The position numbers and the translations under genes were made by a program. From CAYWYR01 sp964462685 (GTDB lineage: Bacteria; Bacteroidota; Ignavibacteria; Kapaibacteriales; UBA2268): DNA of 64,000 bases. Shown here one piece after another: positions 53,642 through 62,781 of this stretch (the stretch's first letter is position 1; every line of letters starts with the position of its first letter). Where the stretch lies: NCBI GenBank assembly GCA_964462685.1, contig CAYWYR010000013.1:1-64000 (forward strand), given 5' to 3'. The notes beneath the pieces are model-generated. The model was not told the DNA's origin. It searched no databases and saw only the letters and a list, made by a program, of their open reading frames with translations.

Positions 53642-54211
53642 ATGATAATTAAAGAGGTAATCGGAGAGGTCTTATTAAATCCTTTTCATAAGTTAAAGGG
53701 GTCGTCCGGTCTTTCTCTATATAATTGCACTAAAGAAAAAGCTTTAGTCGTATTTGTCAGGCATTTCGGCTGTATATTTTGTAGGCAGACTTTAAGCACA
53801 CTGTCTAATATAGAGCAGAATATAAGGGCCGCTGGTGTTAATTTAATAGTTGTTCATCAATCAGATCCGATGTACGGTACTTTTTTTCTCAAAAAGTACG
53901 GTTTGGATAATATTCTTCACTTCAGTGATCCTGATCTGCATCTTTTCAGAACATTCGGCCTAAACAAGGGAAGGATGAGGCAGCTTTTAGGAAAAGAAGT
54001 TTGGAAAGGAGGCATTAAAGCAGTGTTGAAAAACAAAGTAATATTTGGCAGAAGTAAAGGTAATGTTTATCAGTTAGGCGGATTCTTCCTGATGGAAGAT
54101 GGCAAAATCAATAATAGCTATATCTGCAAACATGCTGCTGACCTGCCAGATATCTGGAAATTCATCAGTGGTTACGGCACTGAGGGTGGCAACCATATCG
54201 AAACAGCCTGA
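53642..54211 (+). CDS. Peroxiredoxin-like thioredoxin-fold protein (AhpC/TSA-2, SelL-like)
   Basis: 189 residues. Thioredoxin-fold with the motif VRHFGCIFCRQ (C44, C47), a CxxC active site of the AhpC/TSA_2 (PRXL2/SelL-like) family, then LIVVHQSDPMYGTFFLKKYG, HFSDPDLHLFRTFGL and a late QLGGFFLMEDGKI strand. Likely reduces peroxides or disulfides in the cytoplasm. Divergent from the suf operon; shared oxidative control is possible but no second operator copy is seen. Confidence 0.85.
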   Translation: MIIKEVIGEVLLNPFHKLKGSSGLSLYNCTKEKALVVFVRHFGCIFCRQTLSTLSNIEQNIRAAGVNLIVVHQSDPMYGTFFLKKYGLDNILHFSDPDLHLFRTFGLNKGRMRQLLGKEVWKGGIKAVLKNKVIFGRSKGNVYQLGGFFLMEDGKINNSYICKHAADLPDIWKFISGYGTEGGNHIETA

Positions 54212-54244
54212 TCCTCGTTTATCAGTTTTATGTCTTACAATCCT

Positions 54245-55132
54245 TCAATCCTTATCTCCGATATGTTTTTTAAGATCAGATAAATCGATGCTTTTCATCT
54301 TCTGATTTTTTCCTTTCAACTTATTCTGCTTTATCTTTTTATTCTTTTCTTTCTTTTGATTTTGATTTGATTCAATTGAGGGTGATACTTTATTTTCTTT
54401 TGATTGTTCAGTCTTGTCTTCATCTGTATGATAGACTTTGCTTGGCCCTGGTTCATTCTTTATAGATCGGTGCCTGCCGTAATCACTGATTAAATCATTC
54501 AGCTCTTCTTCATCTAGCTGGCTTTTAAAACCGCCATAAAACTCCGTACCCCTATACTTTTGGGTTTTGCTTGTCTCCTCTTCTGGTTTTGATTTTCTTT
54601 GTGTCTGATTAAGTTTATCCTCGGTTTTCTTTGATGTAAGCTCTGATATCTTGGCCTGAGTCTTATATCTTTTTATGATAGGATTATCGGCATATTCTTC
54701 CAGATCAAACTCCGCTACCGGATCGTTACTGTCTGACATATTCAGCATTATCAGAAAATCATCACTGGATATAGATTCAAAACCGGATAGTCTGGAATAT
54801 GAGATTATCTCCCTATCGGAGGATACCACAGTTGTGCCTTGCTTTACCTCAATCCGGTCTAACATCTTTTTTATCATGATATCAGCATTGATATAACGGC
54901 TTGAAAATATCAGATCGGGCTGAAAACCGCCATTGCCGATACCGCTATTGTCACCGTCGAAGACCAGAGTTATATCTAAATTATGCTGATTAGAATATAA
55001 TCTTAGCTTTTTTATAATCCTTTGGCATATCTTTGCCATTGTCTTGGAGTCACCGCCTTTCAACTCGTTGCGTAAACTCTCTTCGGCGTTGATAAAATTG
55101 TAAGCGTCGATTATAAAATGGCGTTTTTTCAT
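54245..55132 (-). CDS. YacP-like NYN-domain nuclease-family protein with disordered tail
   Basis: 295 residues. N-terminal NYN (PIN-like) domain: HFIIDAYNFINAEESLR, ITLVFDGDNSG, ADIMIKKMLDR, TTVVSSDREIISYSRLSG, with the acidic residues of the active site. YacP/Rae1 cuts mRNA on the ribosome in Bacillus. The domain is followed by a Lys/Glu/Ser-rich tail (about 150-295), with one conserved-looking stretch, RGTEFYGGFKSQLDEEELNDLI, and a strongly basic run before the end. Convergent with the redox-protein gene. Confidence 0.8.
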   Translation of the reverse strand: MKKRHFIIDAYNFINAEESLRNELKGGDSKTMAKICQRIIKKLRLYSNQHNLDITLVFDGDNSGIGNGGFQPDLIFSSRYINADIMIKKMLDRIEVKQGTTVVSSDREIISYSRLSGFESISSDDFLIMLNMSDSNDPVAEFDLEEYADNPIIKRYKTQAKISELTSKKTEDKLNQTQRKSKPEEETSKTQKYRGTEFYGGFKSQLDEEELNDLISDYGRHRSIKNEPGPSKVYHTDEDKTEQSKENKVSPSIESNQNQKKEKNKKIKQNKLKGKNQKMKSIDLSDLKKHIGDKD

Positions 55133-55222
55133 ACCTGAAACCTTTATAATAATTCTCTATAGGGTTAAAATATTTTTCAGTTTACTACGCAACTTATTTT
55201 AACAAGATAATGGATATGTACA

Positions 55223-56125
55223 ATGACTGATACATACTGGAAAGACGAAAAACTCAAAAACTATTTCGAGTATTGCAGAAGTGTGATAAAAAAGCATGCT
55301 AAGAGTTTTTACTACAGTTCCAGATTTTTCCCTCAGGATCGAAAATGGGCCACTTATGCAGTATATTGTTTTTGCAGATTCGTAGATAATATAGTCGATA
55401 ACCCAAGATCTAGATCGAACGACGAGCTGCTGAGAGAACTTGATAATATCAGGACGGAACTTGAGCTTTCATACCGTTACGGTGAATCGGAGCATCCAGC
55501 AATAGCCGCGTTCGCACATGTCTCAGATAGATATAAAATCCCTAAGGAGTATTCGATGGCCCTTGTGGACGGTGCAGAGATGGACCTTAATCAGAACAGG
55601 TACGATACCTTCGACGAGCTATATGTTTTCTGCTATAGGGTTGCCGCGGTGGTAGGCCTTATGATGACCCATGTGATGGGTTTTGAGGGTGGTAAGGAAA
55701 CCCTGTTAAAAGCCGAACAGCTTGGTATAGGGATGCAGCTTACCAATATAACAAGAGACATCGCCGAGGATATGGAAATGAACCGTATCTATATCCCTAA
55801 GGAAGATATGGACAGGTTCAAAGTTTCAGAAAATGATTTGAAAATCGGTAAATGTACCGCTGGCATGCAGGATCTCGTAAGGTTCCAGGTAGATAGAGCG
55901 AAAAAGTACTATGAGCTGTCATATCCTGGTATAGCTTATCTTAATACGGAATCCCAGTTCGCTATTTACTCCGCAAGTAAAATCTACGGCTCAATACTGA
56001 ACGAAATCGAGAAAAACGGGTATAATCCTTTTGAAGGCAGGGTTTACCTGTCTTCAACACAGAAAACCAAAATCGTTATAAGCGAGCTTGTTGGTACACG
56101 TGTAAAAGCATATAGGGCAGCTTGA
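55223..56125 (+). CDS. crtB: Phytoene synthase
   Basis: Condenses two geranylgeranyl-PP to phytoene, the first carotenoid step. 300 residues of squalene/phytoene synthase fold. Aspartate-rich motif 1 CRFVDNIVDN (D55, D59), motif 2 TNITRDIAED, and YCYRVAA-like FCYRVAAVVG. First gene of a four-gene carotenoid unit. Confidence 0.95.
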   Translation: MTDTYWKDEKLKNYFEYCRSVIKKHAKSFYYSSRFFPQDRKWATYAVYCFCRFVDNIVDNPRSRSNDELLRELDNIRTELELSYRYGESEHPAIAAFAHVSDRYKIPKEYSMALVDGAEMDLNQNRYDTFDELYVFCYRVAAVVGLMMTHVMGFEGGKETLLKAEQLGIGMQLTNITRDIAEDMEMNRIYIPKEDMDRFKVSENDLKIGKCTAGMQDLVRFQVDRAKKYYELSYPGIAYLNTESQFAIYSASKIYGSILNEIEKNGYNPFEGRVYLSSTQKTKIVISELVGTRVKAYRAA

Positions 56126-56168
56126 GTTTGTTTAGATCTCTCCGCTTGATTACCAAATCCATTATCTG

Positions 56169-56792
56169 ATGAAACTAGCAAACCACAAAAACTGGGCTAA
56201 CCGAATCTTTTGGATTTATCTTAAAAGAATACTAAAATCTGATTTTCATGCTATTAAGCTGTGTGATAAATCAGTCCACCCACAAGGCTCGGTTCTTATG
56301 CTTCAGAACCATATATCATGGTGGGACGGCTTCTTTACTTATGCTCTTCACAATACTGTTCTGAAGAGAAAATACCATGTCATGATGTTAGATGAAAAAC
56401 TAAACGAATACCCTTTTTTTATGAAACTAGGTGCTTTCGGTATAGACAAGACCAACCCAAGAAGTATGGTGGAGACATTTAACTATATCCACGAAATAAT
56501 GGGCGATCCAAAGAATCTCCTCAACTTCTTCCCACAGGGCAAAATATATAATTCGCTCTCCCCTATTGAGCTGGAAACAGGCTACAGAAAACTAATCGAT
56601 AAATATGAATCTAATACTATGATACTCTATTCAGCAATAGAGTACCAAAGCAACAGAAAACCAACTCTCTATCTAAAACTCGACAACTATAATACTGAAC
56701 TGAGTCTCCGTGATCAGTTTGAGAATATGAAAGCGCAGATCGATTCGGATATAATGGACGGTTCTAAAGAGTACAAGGAGCTAAAGCTTTGA
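56169..56792 (+). CDS. PlsC-like acyltransferase, probably carotenoid (glycoside) acyltransferase
   Basis: 207 residues. HX4D catalytic motif as NHISWWD (H48, D53), followed by a hydrophobic/basic acceptor region and FFPQGKI in place of the FPEGT motif. Located between crtB and a glycosyltransferase, it may acylate a carotenoid glycoside (as for salinixanthin-like pigments). Alternative: a phospholipid acyltransferase. Overlaps the next gene by 4 nt. Confidence 0.75.
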   Translation: MKLANHKNWANRIFWIYLKRILKSDFHAIKLCDKSVHPQGSVLMLQNHISWWDGFFTYALHNTVLKRKYHVMMLDEKLNEYPFFMKLGAFGIDKTNPRSMVETFNYIHEIMGDPKNLLNFFPQGKIYNSLSPIELETGYRKLIDKYESNTMILYSAIEYQSNRKPTLYLKLDNYNTELSLRDQFENMKAQIDSDIMDGSKEYKELKL

Positions 56793-57943
56793 GTGCTTGG
56801 TTGATATTGATTATTGCTTCTCTTAGCATAAATATATTATTCTTATTAATAGTTTGGATCAACAAAATATCATCTGTATGGTTTTCCGAAACCAAACCAA
56901 AAGTTGATACTGTACAGCTTATTGATCCGCCTAGCGTATCACTGATGATACCAGTTAGAAATGAAGAAGAGAACCTGAAAAAAACATTACCCAGCATCGA
57001 ATCGCTGGATTATGAAAGGCTTGAGATAATTTATTACAATGATGATTCAAGTGATGACACCGCTCAGATCTTAAGGGAATTCAAAAGCAGATCAAAAAAA
57101 AACATATCACTGCTTGAAAAGAAAAGCAATATAAGTACTAATAAAAATAAACCGAAAGGTAAGGTAGCGGCTCTTGTTTCACTCAGCGAATATGAGAAAA
57201 TCACTTATAAGTCCGATATTCTGATTTTTACCGACGCGGATGATGTTTTGGATAAGCATATTATAACCCACACAGTTAAAACTTTGGAAGATCGAAATCT
57301 TGATATGTTCAGCCTGTTCCCAGGGCAAGAGTTCGGAAGTCTTACTGAGAGGATGTTCTCCCCCATCGCGGATATAGTGCTGTTTACGTTATTACTTCTG
57401 GCATTGGTCGAAAGAACTAAGCAGTCTTCTTTGGCGGCGGCGAATGGACAGTGGATAGCCATCAAACGTGATGTATATGATTCACTAGGCGGATTCGAGG
57501 GGCTGAAAAACACTCTAACCGAGGATACTGATCTAGCAAGGAAAGCAAAAGTGAAAGGCTATAGGGTTGCAGTTCACTCAGGCGTCTCAGCTATTACTAC
57601 AAGAATGTATAGTTCTACCAGAGATATATTCAAAGGGTTCAGCAAGAACTTTTACGGCATATCCGGGGGGCATTCTGCAACAAGTATTATGATGGGCATC
57701 ATGTATGCCGTTTCAGGATTTGGTGCTGTAGTATGTGTTTTTTCTCTTGAAAACAGCCCTCTTAGTTTACTACCTATACTTTTTATGTTGCTTTGGAGGG
57801 GGATTTTATCGGAAAAACTACAGCACGGCATTTTCGAAACACTACTTTTCCCAATAACCTCACTCTTCATGCTACTTGTATCAATAAACTCGGCTATTGT
57901 AGTACCCAGAGGTAAAGCAGAATGGAAGGGCAGAAGGCTATGA
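56789..57943 (+). CDS. Membrane glycosyltransferase family 2, probably carotenoid glycosyltransferase
   Basis: 384 residues from TTG 56789 (GTG 56792 is out of frame). N-terminal membrane helix, GT-A core with VSLMIPVRNEEENL, YYNDDSSDDTAQIL, FTDADD (metal-binding), EDTDLARKAK, and three C-terminal membrane helices. CrtQ/CruC-like proteins of this shape add sugars to 1'-hydroxylated carotenoids. Its place between an acyltransferase and cruF supports this. Confidence 0.8.
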   Translation: MSAWLILIIASLSINILFLLIVWINKISSVWFSETKPKVDTVQLIDPPSVSLMIPVRNEEENLKKTLPSIESLDYERLEIIYYNDDSSDDTAQILREFKSRSKKNISLLEKKSNISTNKNKPKGKVAALVSLSEYEKITYKSDILIFTDADDVLDKHIITHTVKTLEDRNLDMFSLFPGQEFGSLTERMFSPIADIVLFTLLLLALVERTKQSSLAAANGQWIAIKRDVYDSLGGFEGLKNTLTEDTDLARKAKVKGYRVAVHSGVSAITTRMYSSTRDIFKGFSKNFYGISGGHSATSIMMGIMYAVSGFGAVVCVFSLENSPLSLLPILFMLLWRGILSEKLQHGIFETLLFPITSLFMLLVSINSAIVVPRGKAEWKGRRL

Positions 57944-58623
57944 GTAAAAGAATTTTCTTCGGTGACGCTGACCGCGGCACTGCGATCGAAATAGGTTTGA
58001 TCTATTTTATGCACTTGATGGGCGTATTCTGGTATCTGACTGGCTATCTAGGCGATACCATACATTATCTATCCGGACCTTTTATAATCATATTGGGGCT
58101 GTATGCGGTGTACTGCTTTATCAGAGGTAGAGAAGATAAAAACAAGCGATCGGGATATATACTGCTTATCGGCATGCTTGGATTCGGGCTTGAAACAATA
58201 GGCTGGCACACGGGTTTTCCTTATGGCCAGTTTTATTATACCGATACACTAAAGCCACAGATTTTAGGTACCCCTGTAGCTATATCATTCGCTTGGATAA
58301 CTCTATCTATATGCTCCGCAAGCGTAATCAGCTATCTTGAAAAGTCAAGTATCTATATCAAAGCTCTATCTGCCGGTATTTTCGTTTTCATATTGGACTT
58401 CATAATGGAGCCTGCAGCGGTAAAATTAAACTACTGGTATTGGGAAGGCAGTACGATACCTATTGAGAACTATGTTACATGGCTTATAACAGGGGCTGTT
58501 TTTTCGTTTTTACTACTGAAGAACTTTGATATTGAGAATAAGTCGGTATTACAGAGGAATATCTTTCTGCATATATATCTAGCACAGATAATTTACTTCT
58601 TATTGATAGACTTATATTACTAA
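57940..58623 (+). CDS. cruF: Carotenoid 1,2-hydratase-like membrane protein CruF (DUF422)
   Basis: 227 residues from ATG 57940, which gives the ATGA overlap with the glycosyltransferase stop; a further upstream ATG (57922) is less likely. About six membrane helices with family features GWHTGFPYGQFYY, LDFIMEPAAVKLNYWYWEG and NYVTWLITG. CruF adds water to the psi-end of gamma-carotene to give the 1'-hydroxyl group that is then glycosylated. Confidence 0.85.
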   Translation: MSKRIFFGDADRGTAIEIGLIYFMHLMGVFWYLTGYLGDTIHYLSGPFIIILGLYAVYCFIRGREDKNKRSGYILLIGMLGFGLETIGWHTGFPYGQFYYTDTLKPQILGTPVAISFAWITLSICSASVISYLEKSSIYIKALSAGIFVFILDFIMEPAAVKLNYWYWEGSTIPIENYVTWLITGAVFSFLLLKNFDIENKSVLQRNIFLHIYLAQIIYFLLIDLYY

Positions 58624-58674
58624 TTGTTTTTGATGGGTTAATTATTAAATTGTGTAAACTAAAACCGATAATAC

Positions 58675-58682
58675 TATCTTTG
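58675..58682 (+). promoter_or_regulatory. Candidate -7 box upstream of the receiver gene
   Basis: TATCTTTG matches TAnnTTTG exactly, 31 nt before the start codon; the -33 box (ATTG, spacing 22) is weak. Confidence 0.4.
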
Positions 58683-58713
58683 TTAGTTAATGTAAACCAA
58701 GGAAATATCTAAG

Positions 58714-59076
58714 ATGGCTAAATTCTGCATTATCGAGGACAACTTACCGATCAGGAAGCTGTTCGCTACACTTTTGAAGAAATCCGGCTACGAGACACAT
58801 GAGTATTCAGATGGTAATTCAGCGTTAAAGGGTATTAATACCGATAAGCCAGATGCTATACTTATGGATATACTGTTGCCTGATACAAATGGCACAGAAC
58901 TGCTGAAAAAAGTACGCCTTATAGAAGGTATGGAAAAAGTACCAATAGTAGCTGTCACCGGATTCGCACAGGCAAATGACGAACAAAAGTACCTAGAACA
59001 CGGCTTTGACGGCTATATAGCCAAACCGATAAACACTGCTTCCTTTGTAAGTGATCTCAAATCATTAGTAGAATAA
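58714..59076 (+). CDS. Single-domain response regulator
   Basis: 120 residues, a receiver domain only: acidic pair in IIEDN, phospho-acceptor D52 in LMDILLPDTNG, Thr in VAVTGFA, and Lys in YIAKPIN. No output domain, so it acts by protein contact. Followed after 12 nt by the kinase-like gene, its presumed partner. Confidence 0.93.
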   Translation: MAKFCIIEDNLPIRKLFATLLKKSGYETHEYSDGNSALKGINTDKPDAILMDILLPDTNGTELLKKVRLIEGMEKVPIVAVTGFAQANDEQKYLEHGFDGYIAKPINTASFVSDLKSLVE

Positions 59077-59088
59077 TTCAGCGATAAA

Positions 59089-61293
59089 ATGTCAAATAAT
59101 CCCTTCGGAAATAACGCTGATTCATTTGAAGCGGCGTTAAGAAACACCAAGTCCAAGAAAAAGAGTATATTCGAGTTAAAGAAAACGTATCCAGCGTTTC
59201 TCCTTTTGATAGTGACGGCCCTGATTTCAGTAGCCCTTTACTTCTATATAGACAGCAAAGTAGATAGTGATCAGCAGCTTGCCTTTGATGACGCTACCGA
59301 AGCTGTTAGCAATAGGATCAGTAACCGGTATGACGGTTTTGAGAATACGCTTCTCAATATGAAAAGCCTGTTTGACAACTCTTATGTAGTGCGTGATGTA
59401 TTCGAATCCAACGCAAGGCTGCCGTATGAATCATATCCTGCTATACAAGGCTTTTTCAGAACATTCGAATCTGATGACTTTATGTTAGACGAATATATCT
59501 ATAACAGCCAAAGAGAAGGCTATTATGATTTTTATGTCTATCCTGAAGGAAGAAGGGATAATTATAATGTTATACAGTTCTTCTATCCGTTTGATAATAA
59601 TTATCATTTAATGGGATATGATGTAGCCACCGATTCTGTACTGTATTCAGCCATTCAAAAGGCTAAGTATAATGAAGAGATAGTAAATACACCTGTGTAT
59701 GAATTTAGAAAAGATACCTCATCTTTCTTTATCGTGGCACCTGCCTTTCTTCCTGGTGAGGATATAGCAACGGAAGAAGACATAGAGTCATTTTATGATG
59801 GCGCATTGATGCTAGAGCTTAACAGTAAACAGTTTTTTGAGAATGCTCTCGGTGCTGCGATAGCTACTGACTCAAGTATAGTGTACCGTGTATATGATTC
59901 AGACGGCAGTAATGATGTGGTTTTCGAATCAGATAATTCGAAATTACTGGATTCAGACTATACCCCTCTACTTGAAAGCACAGTTGAGATACCTCTTTCT
60001 GACAGATCATTTAGAGTAGAATATTATACTATACCTGGTTTCGGTGGTACTTTTCAGCAGTATCTACCTCTTTTGACATTGATAGTATCCCTAATCTTAT
60101 CATTTGTTCTGTTTGGTTTCGTGATCTCGGTAATTACATCGAGGGCGCGTGCTGAAGAACTTGCCGAGCGAATGACAAGAAGCCAGCGCAGAATCATGGA
60201 TTCCTCTCAGGATATTATCGCTGTACTAACTTATGACGGTACATGGCAGTCAATGAACCCTGCCTCGCTCAAAGTATTCGAGTATGTGCCGGAGGAGATG
60301 GTAGGTAAAAACATAAAGAATCTCATAATCAGCGAAAGCGATAAATCTCATTTTGACAATATCCAGAATAGAGAGGATAACTTTACCGACCGAGTAGATA
60401 TGCTGATGAAAACCCACACAGAAAAAGAAAAGTGGGTAAACTGGAGCTTTACTGTATCAAAAGAAGATAAACTCATTTACGCCATAGGCCGTGATGTGAC
60501 TCTGGAAAAACAACAAGAGAAACAAGCCAAGATCAAAGGAAAGCAAATTCAGTTGGCAGAGAAGTTCGCAATTGAAGCTGCTGAATCTAAGACTTATTTC
60601 ATGACCAAACTATCACATACACTCCGTAACTCACTTACCGGTACCCTTGGTTATTTGCAGCTTGTTACAGGCAAAGCTTATGATAATGAAGAAGAGCTTG
60701 ATATGTATGTGAATATGGCTAATGATTCATCTGAAGAGCTGTTTACTTATGTATCTGATATCATTGATATGGCCGAGCAACAAAACGATAGCCGCCATAC
60801 AGCGAACATCGGTACGATAAACATCGGTGATACTTTCGGTGAGATGAAAGACGGTATAAACGCCAAGCTTCCAGATACAGAAATCACCACAGAGCTGATG
60901 GATGAAAGCAGCTCTGCAAGCTTTATCGGCGATAAATCATTGTTTGAGTCCAGCTTGATGAAAGCCTTGCAGATAATGAGCACTGGCCTTTCAAATGCTC
61001 ATTTCACCATCAACGCAGTTGTAAATTCTTATGAAGGTGCGACAGAAATACAGATAATGGGACCAGGAAACCAGGTTGTCGAAAGGATGATCAATATCTA
61101 CAAAAACGAGAAAAACCAGATAATCGACGCACTCGAGAAAGATGAACAGGATCTACTTCTCGATATGGCTCTGCTGGAATCGAATATAAGAAGGATGAGC
61201 GGTACAACCCAACTAGAGACATTTGGCGGTGAAGAAGGTAATATCGTAATGATGACTCTTCCATTTGATAAGAAAGACCCAAGTATCGGTTAA
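59089..61293 (+). CDS. CHASE-PAS histidine-kinase-like protein with degenerate ATPase domain
   Basis: 734 residues. TM1 (about 34-53), a CHASE-like extracytoplasmic sensor (about 75-300), TM2 (about 328-352), a PAS domain (DSSQDIIAVLTYDGTWQSMNPASLKVFEY), and HisKA with H box LSHTLRNSLTG. The C-terminal ATPase region keeps the length but not the N box (MKALQIMSTGLSNAH in its place), and lacks DxGxG, so ATP binding is doubtful. It could be a phosphatase, a phosphotransfer partner or a pseudokinase for the adjacent receiver. No membrane-signal peptide apart from TM1. Confidence 0.85.
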   Translation: MSNNPFGNNADSFEAALRNTKSKKKSIFELKKTYPAFLLLIVTALISVALYFYIDSKVDSDQQLAFDDATEAVSNRISNRYDGFENTLLNMKSLFDNSYVVRDVFESNARLPYESYPAIQGFFRTFESDDFMLDEYIYNSQREGYYDFYVYPEGRRDNYNVIQFFYPFDNNYHLMGYDVATDSVLYSAIQKAKYNEEIVNTPVYEFRKDTSSFFIVAPAFLPGEDIATEEDIESFYDGALMLELNSKQFFENALGAAIATDSSIVYRVYDSDGSNDVVFESDNSKLLDSDYTPLLESTVEIPLSDRSFRVEYYTIPGFGGTFQQYLPLLTLIVSLILSFVLFGFVISVITSRARAEELAERMTRSQRRIMDSSQDIIAVLTYDGTWQSMNPASLKVFEYVPEEMVGKNIKNLIISESDKSHFDNIQNREDNFTDRVDMLMKTHTEKEKWVNWSFTVSKEDKLIYAIGRDVTLEKQQEKQAKIKGKQIQLAEKFAIEAAESKTYFMTKLSHTLRNSLTGTLGYLQLVTGKAYDNEEELDMYVNMANDSSEELFTYVSDIIDMAEQQNDSRHTANIGTINIGDTFGEMKDGINAKLPDTEITTELMDESSSASFIGDKSLFESSLMKALQIMSTGLSNAHFTINAVVNSYEGATEIQIMGPGNQVVERMINIYKNEKNQIIDALEKDEQDLLLDMALLESNIRRMSGTTQLETFGGEEGNIVMMTLPFDKKDPSIG

Positions 61294-61320
61294 ACAAACT
61301 AACCTACAATTCTGGTGAAT

Positions 61321-61351
61321 AAAAGCGGCTATAATTTATAGGCGCTTTTTT
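61321..61351 (+). terminator. Terminator after the kinase-like gene
   Basis: AAAGCG-GC-TATAA-T-TTATA-GG-CGCTTT hairpin followed by a T run. Closes the receiver/kinase unit. Confidence 0.85.
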
Positions 61352-61396
61352 TATGGCTTCACCGCATTGGTTCGTCTACGATAATAAGAATATAAA

Positions 61397-62743
61397 ATGG
61401 ATGAGGCCAAAGATATGACTGGCATAATGATATTTAGAAATGACCTGCGGCTTACAGACAATGAAACTCTGCACCACGCTCTGGCAGAGTGTGATAATCT
61501 GGTCTTACTATATATTTTAGAAAGCAGATTAACAGATAAAACCGACCATGGACTAAATAAGATAGGCAGGTACAGAGCCAAGTTCTTAAAAGAGACATTG
61601 ACAGATCTGAAAGCGAGAGTTGAATCTAAGAACGGCAAAATCTTTTTCGCTAAAGGTGATTATGATATAATAGTAGATCAATTAAAACCAATCCTCGGGG
61701 TTGAAAAAGCATTTATCACTGCTGAATACACCAGAGAAGAGATCGGCTCCGAAAATGAACTTAAAACCAGATTAGAAACCCAGAGATATCATAATCTTAC
61801 ATTATTTAAACCATCGGATCTACCTTATGAATCACCTATGGAAATACCTGACCAGTTTACCGCTTTCAGAAGAAAAACCGAGAACAGATCAATAGTATCG
61901 AACTACTATCCTGAACCGGAAGATCTTTCGATGACTGTTTTTAATATCAAAACCGAACGGGTAGAAGGAATTTATGATAGCCCAGAAGAACTGTTTGAAG
62001 GTATCGAACTGAACGAAGACGCACTGACCGATACTGCATTCCCTTTTTCGGGCGGTGAGACCTCTGCCCTTGAGAGAGTTGAAGATTATATTTTCAACTC
62101 AAGACTGATCGATACATATAAGGATACACGGAACGGACTTGTAGGATCAAGCTATTCAACTAAATTCAGCCCGTGGCTTGCTAACGGTAGTCTTTCATCT
62201 AGATATCTCTGGAATGTGATATCGGACTATGAGGATAGAAACGGCAGCGGTGATTCCACATACAAAGTCAAGTTCGAGCTATTGTGGAGAGATTATTTCA
62301 AATTTCTATCCATGAAACATGGCGAGAAAATATTTTGGTTCAGCGGTATCAAACCAAAGCCACCTGAAATGAAAGCAGACTATGGTAAGTTCGAGAAATG
62401 GGCTGAAGGGAATACGGACGACCCATTCGTGAATGCCAACATGATTGAACTTCAAAGGACAGGCTGGATGAGCAACCGCGGCCGGCAGGTAGTTGCTTCC
62501 TACCTTACAAAGGATCTGAAGGTTGATTGGAGAATGGGTGCAGAGCTGTTCGAGGAGCTACTGATTGATTACGATGCCGCGTCAAATTACTGTAACTGGC
62601 AGTATCAGGCTGGCGTTGGGGTTGATAGCAGGCCTTACAGAAAATTTAATCCAAGGCTACAAGCAGAAAGATATGACAGCGATGGCAAGTTCAGAAAGTT
62701 GTGGTTGGGTGATAGTTATACTTCGGGCAGTCTTTTCGATTAG
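61397..62743 (+). CDS. Cryptochrome/photolyase, CRY-DASH-like
   Basis: 448 residues; ATG 61415 would give MTGIMIFRNDLRLTDN and may be the true start. Photolyase N-domain, then the FAD domain with TKFSPWLANGSLSSRYLWN, FELLWRDYFKFL, GWMSNRGRQVVASYL and LIDYDAASNYCNWQYQAGVG. The order and the NWQYQAGVG...RKFNPRLQAERYD ending fit the CRY-DASH branch, which repairs CPDs in single-stranded DNA and may sense light. Near carotenoid genes and dps, all light-stress functions. Confidence 0.88.
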   Translation: MDEAKDMTGIMIFRNDLRLTDNETLHHALAECDNLVLLYILESRLTDKTDHGLNKIGRYRAKFLKETLTDLKARVESKNGKIFFAKGDYDIIVDQLKPILGVEKAFITAEYTREEIGSENELKTRLETQRYHNLTLFKPSDLPYESPMEIPDQFTAFRRKTENRSIVSNYYPEPEDLSMTVFNIKTERVEGIYDSPEELFEGIELNEDALTDTAFPFSGGETSALERVEDYIFNSRLIDTYKDTRNGLVGSSYSTKFSPWLANGSLSSRYLWNVISDYEDRNGSGDSTYKVKFELLWRDYFKFLSMKHGEKIFWFSGIKPKPPEMKADYGKFEKWAEGNTDDPFVNANMIELQRTGWMSNRGRQVVASYLTKDLKVDWRMGAELFEELLIDYDAASNYCNWQYQAGVGVDSRPYRKFNPRLQAERYDSDGKFRKLWLGDSYTSGSLFD

Positions 62744-62781
62744 CACTATCTTATCTGCATTACATAGAGTGATAATCAAAG

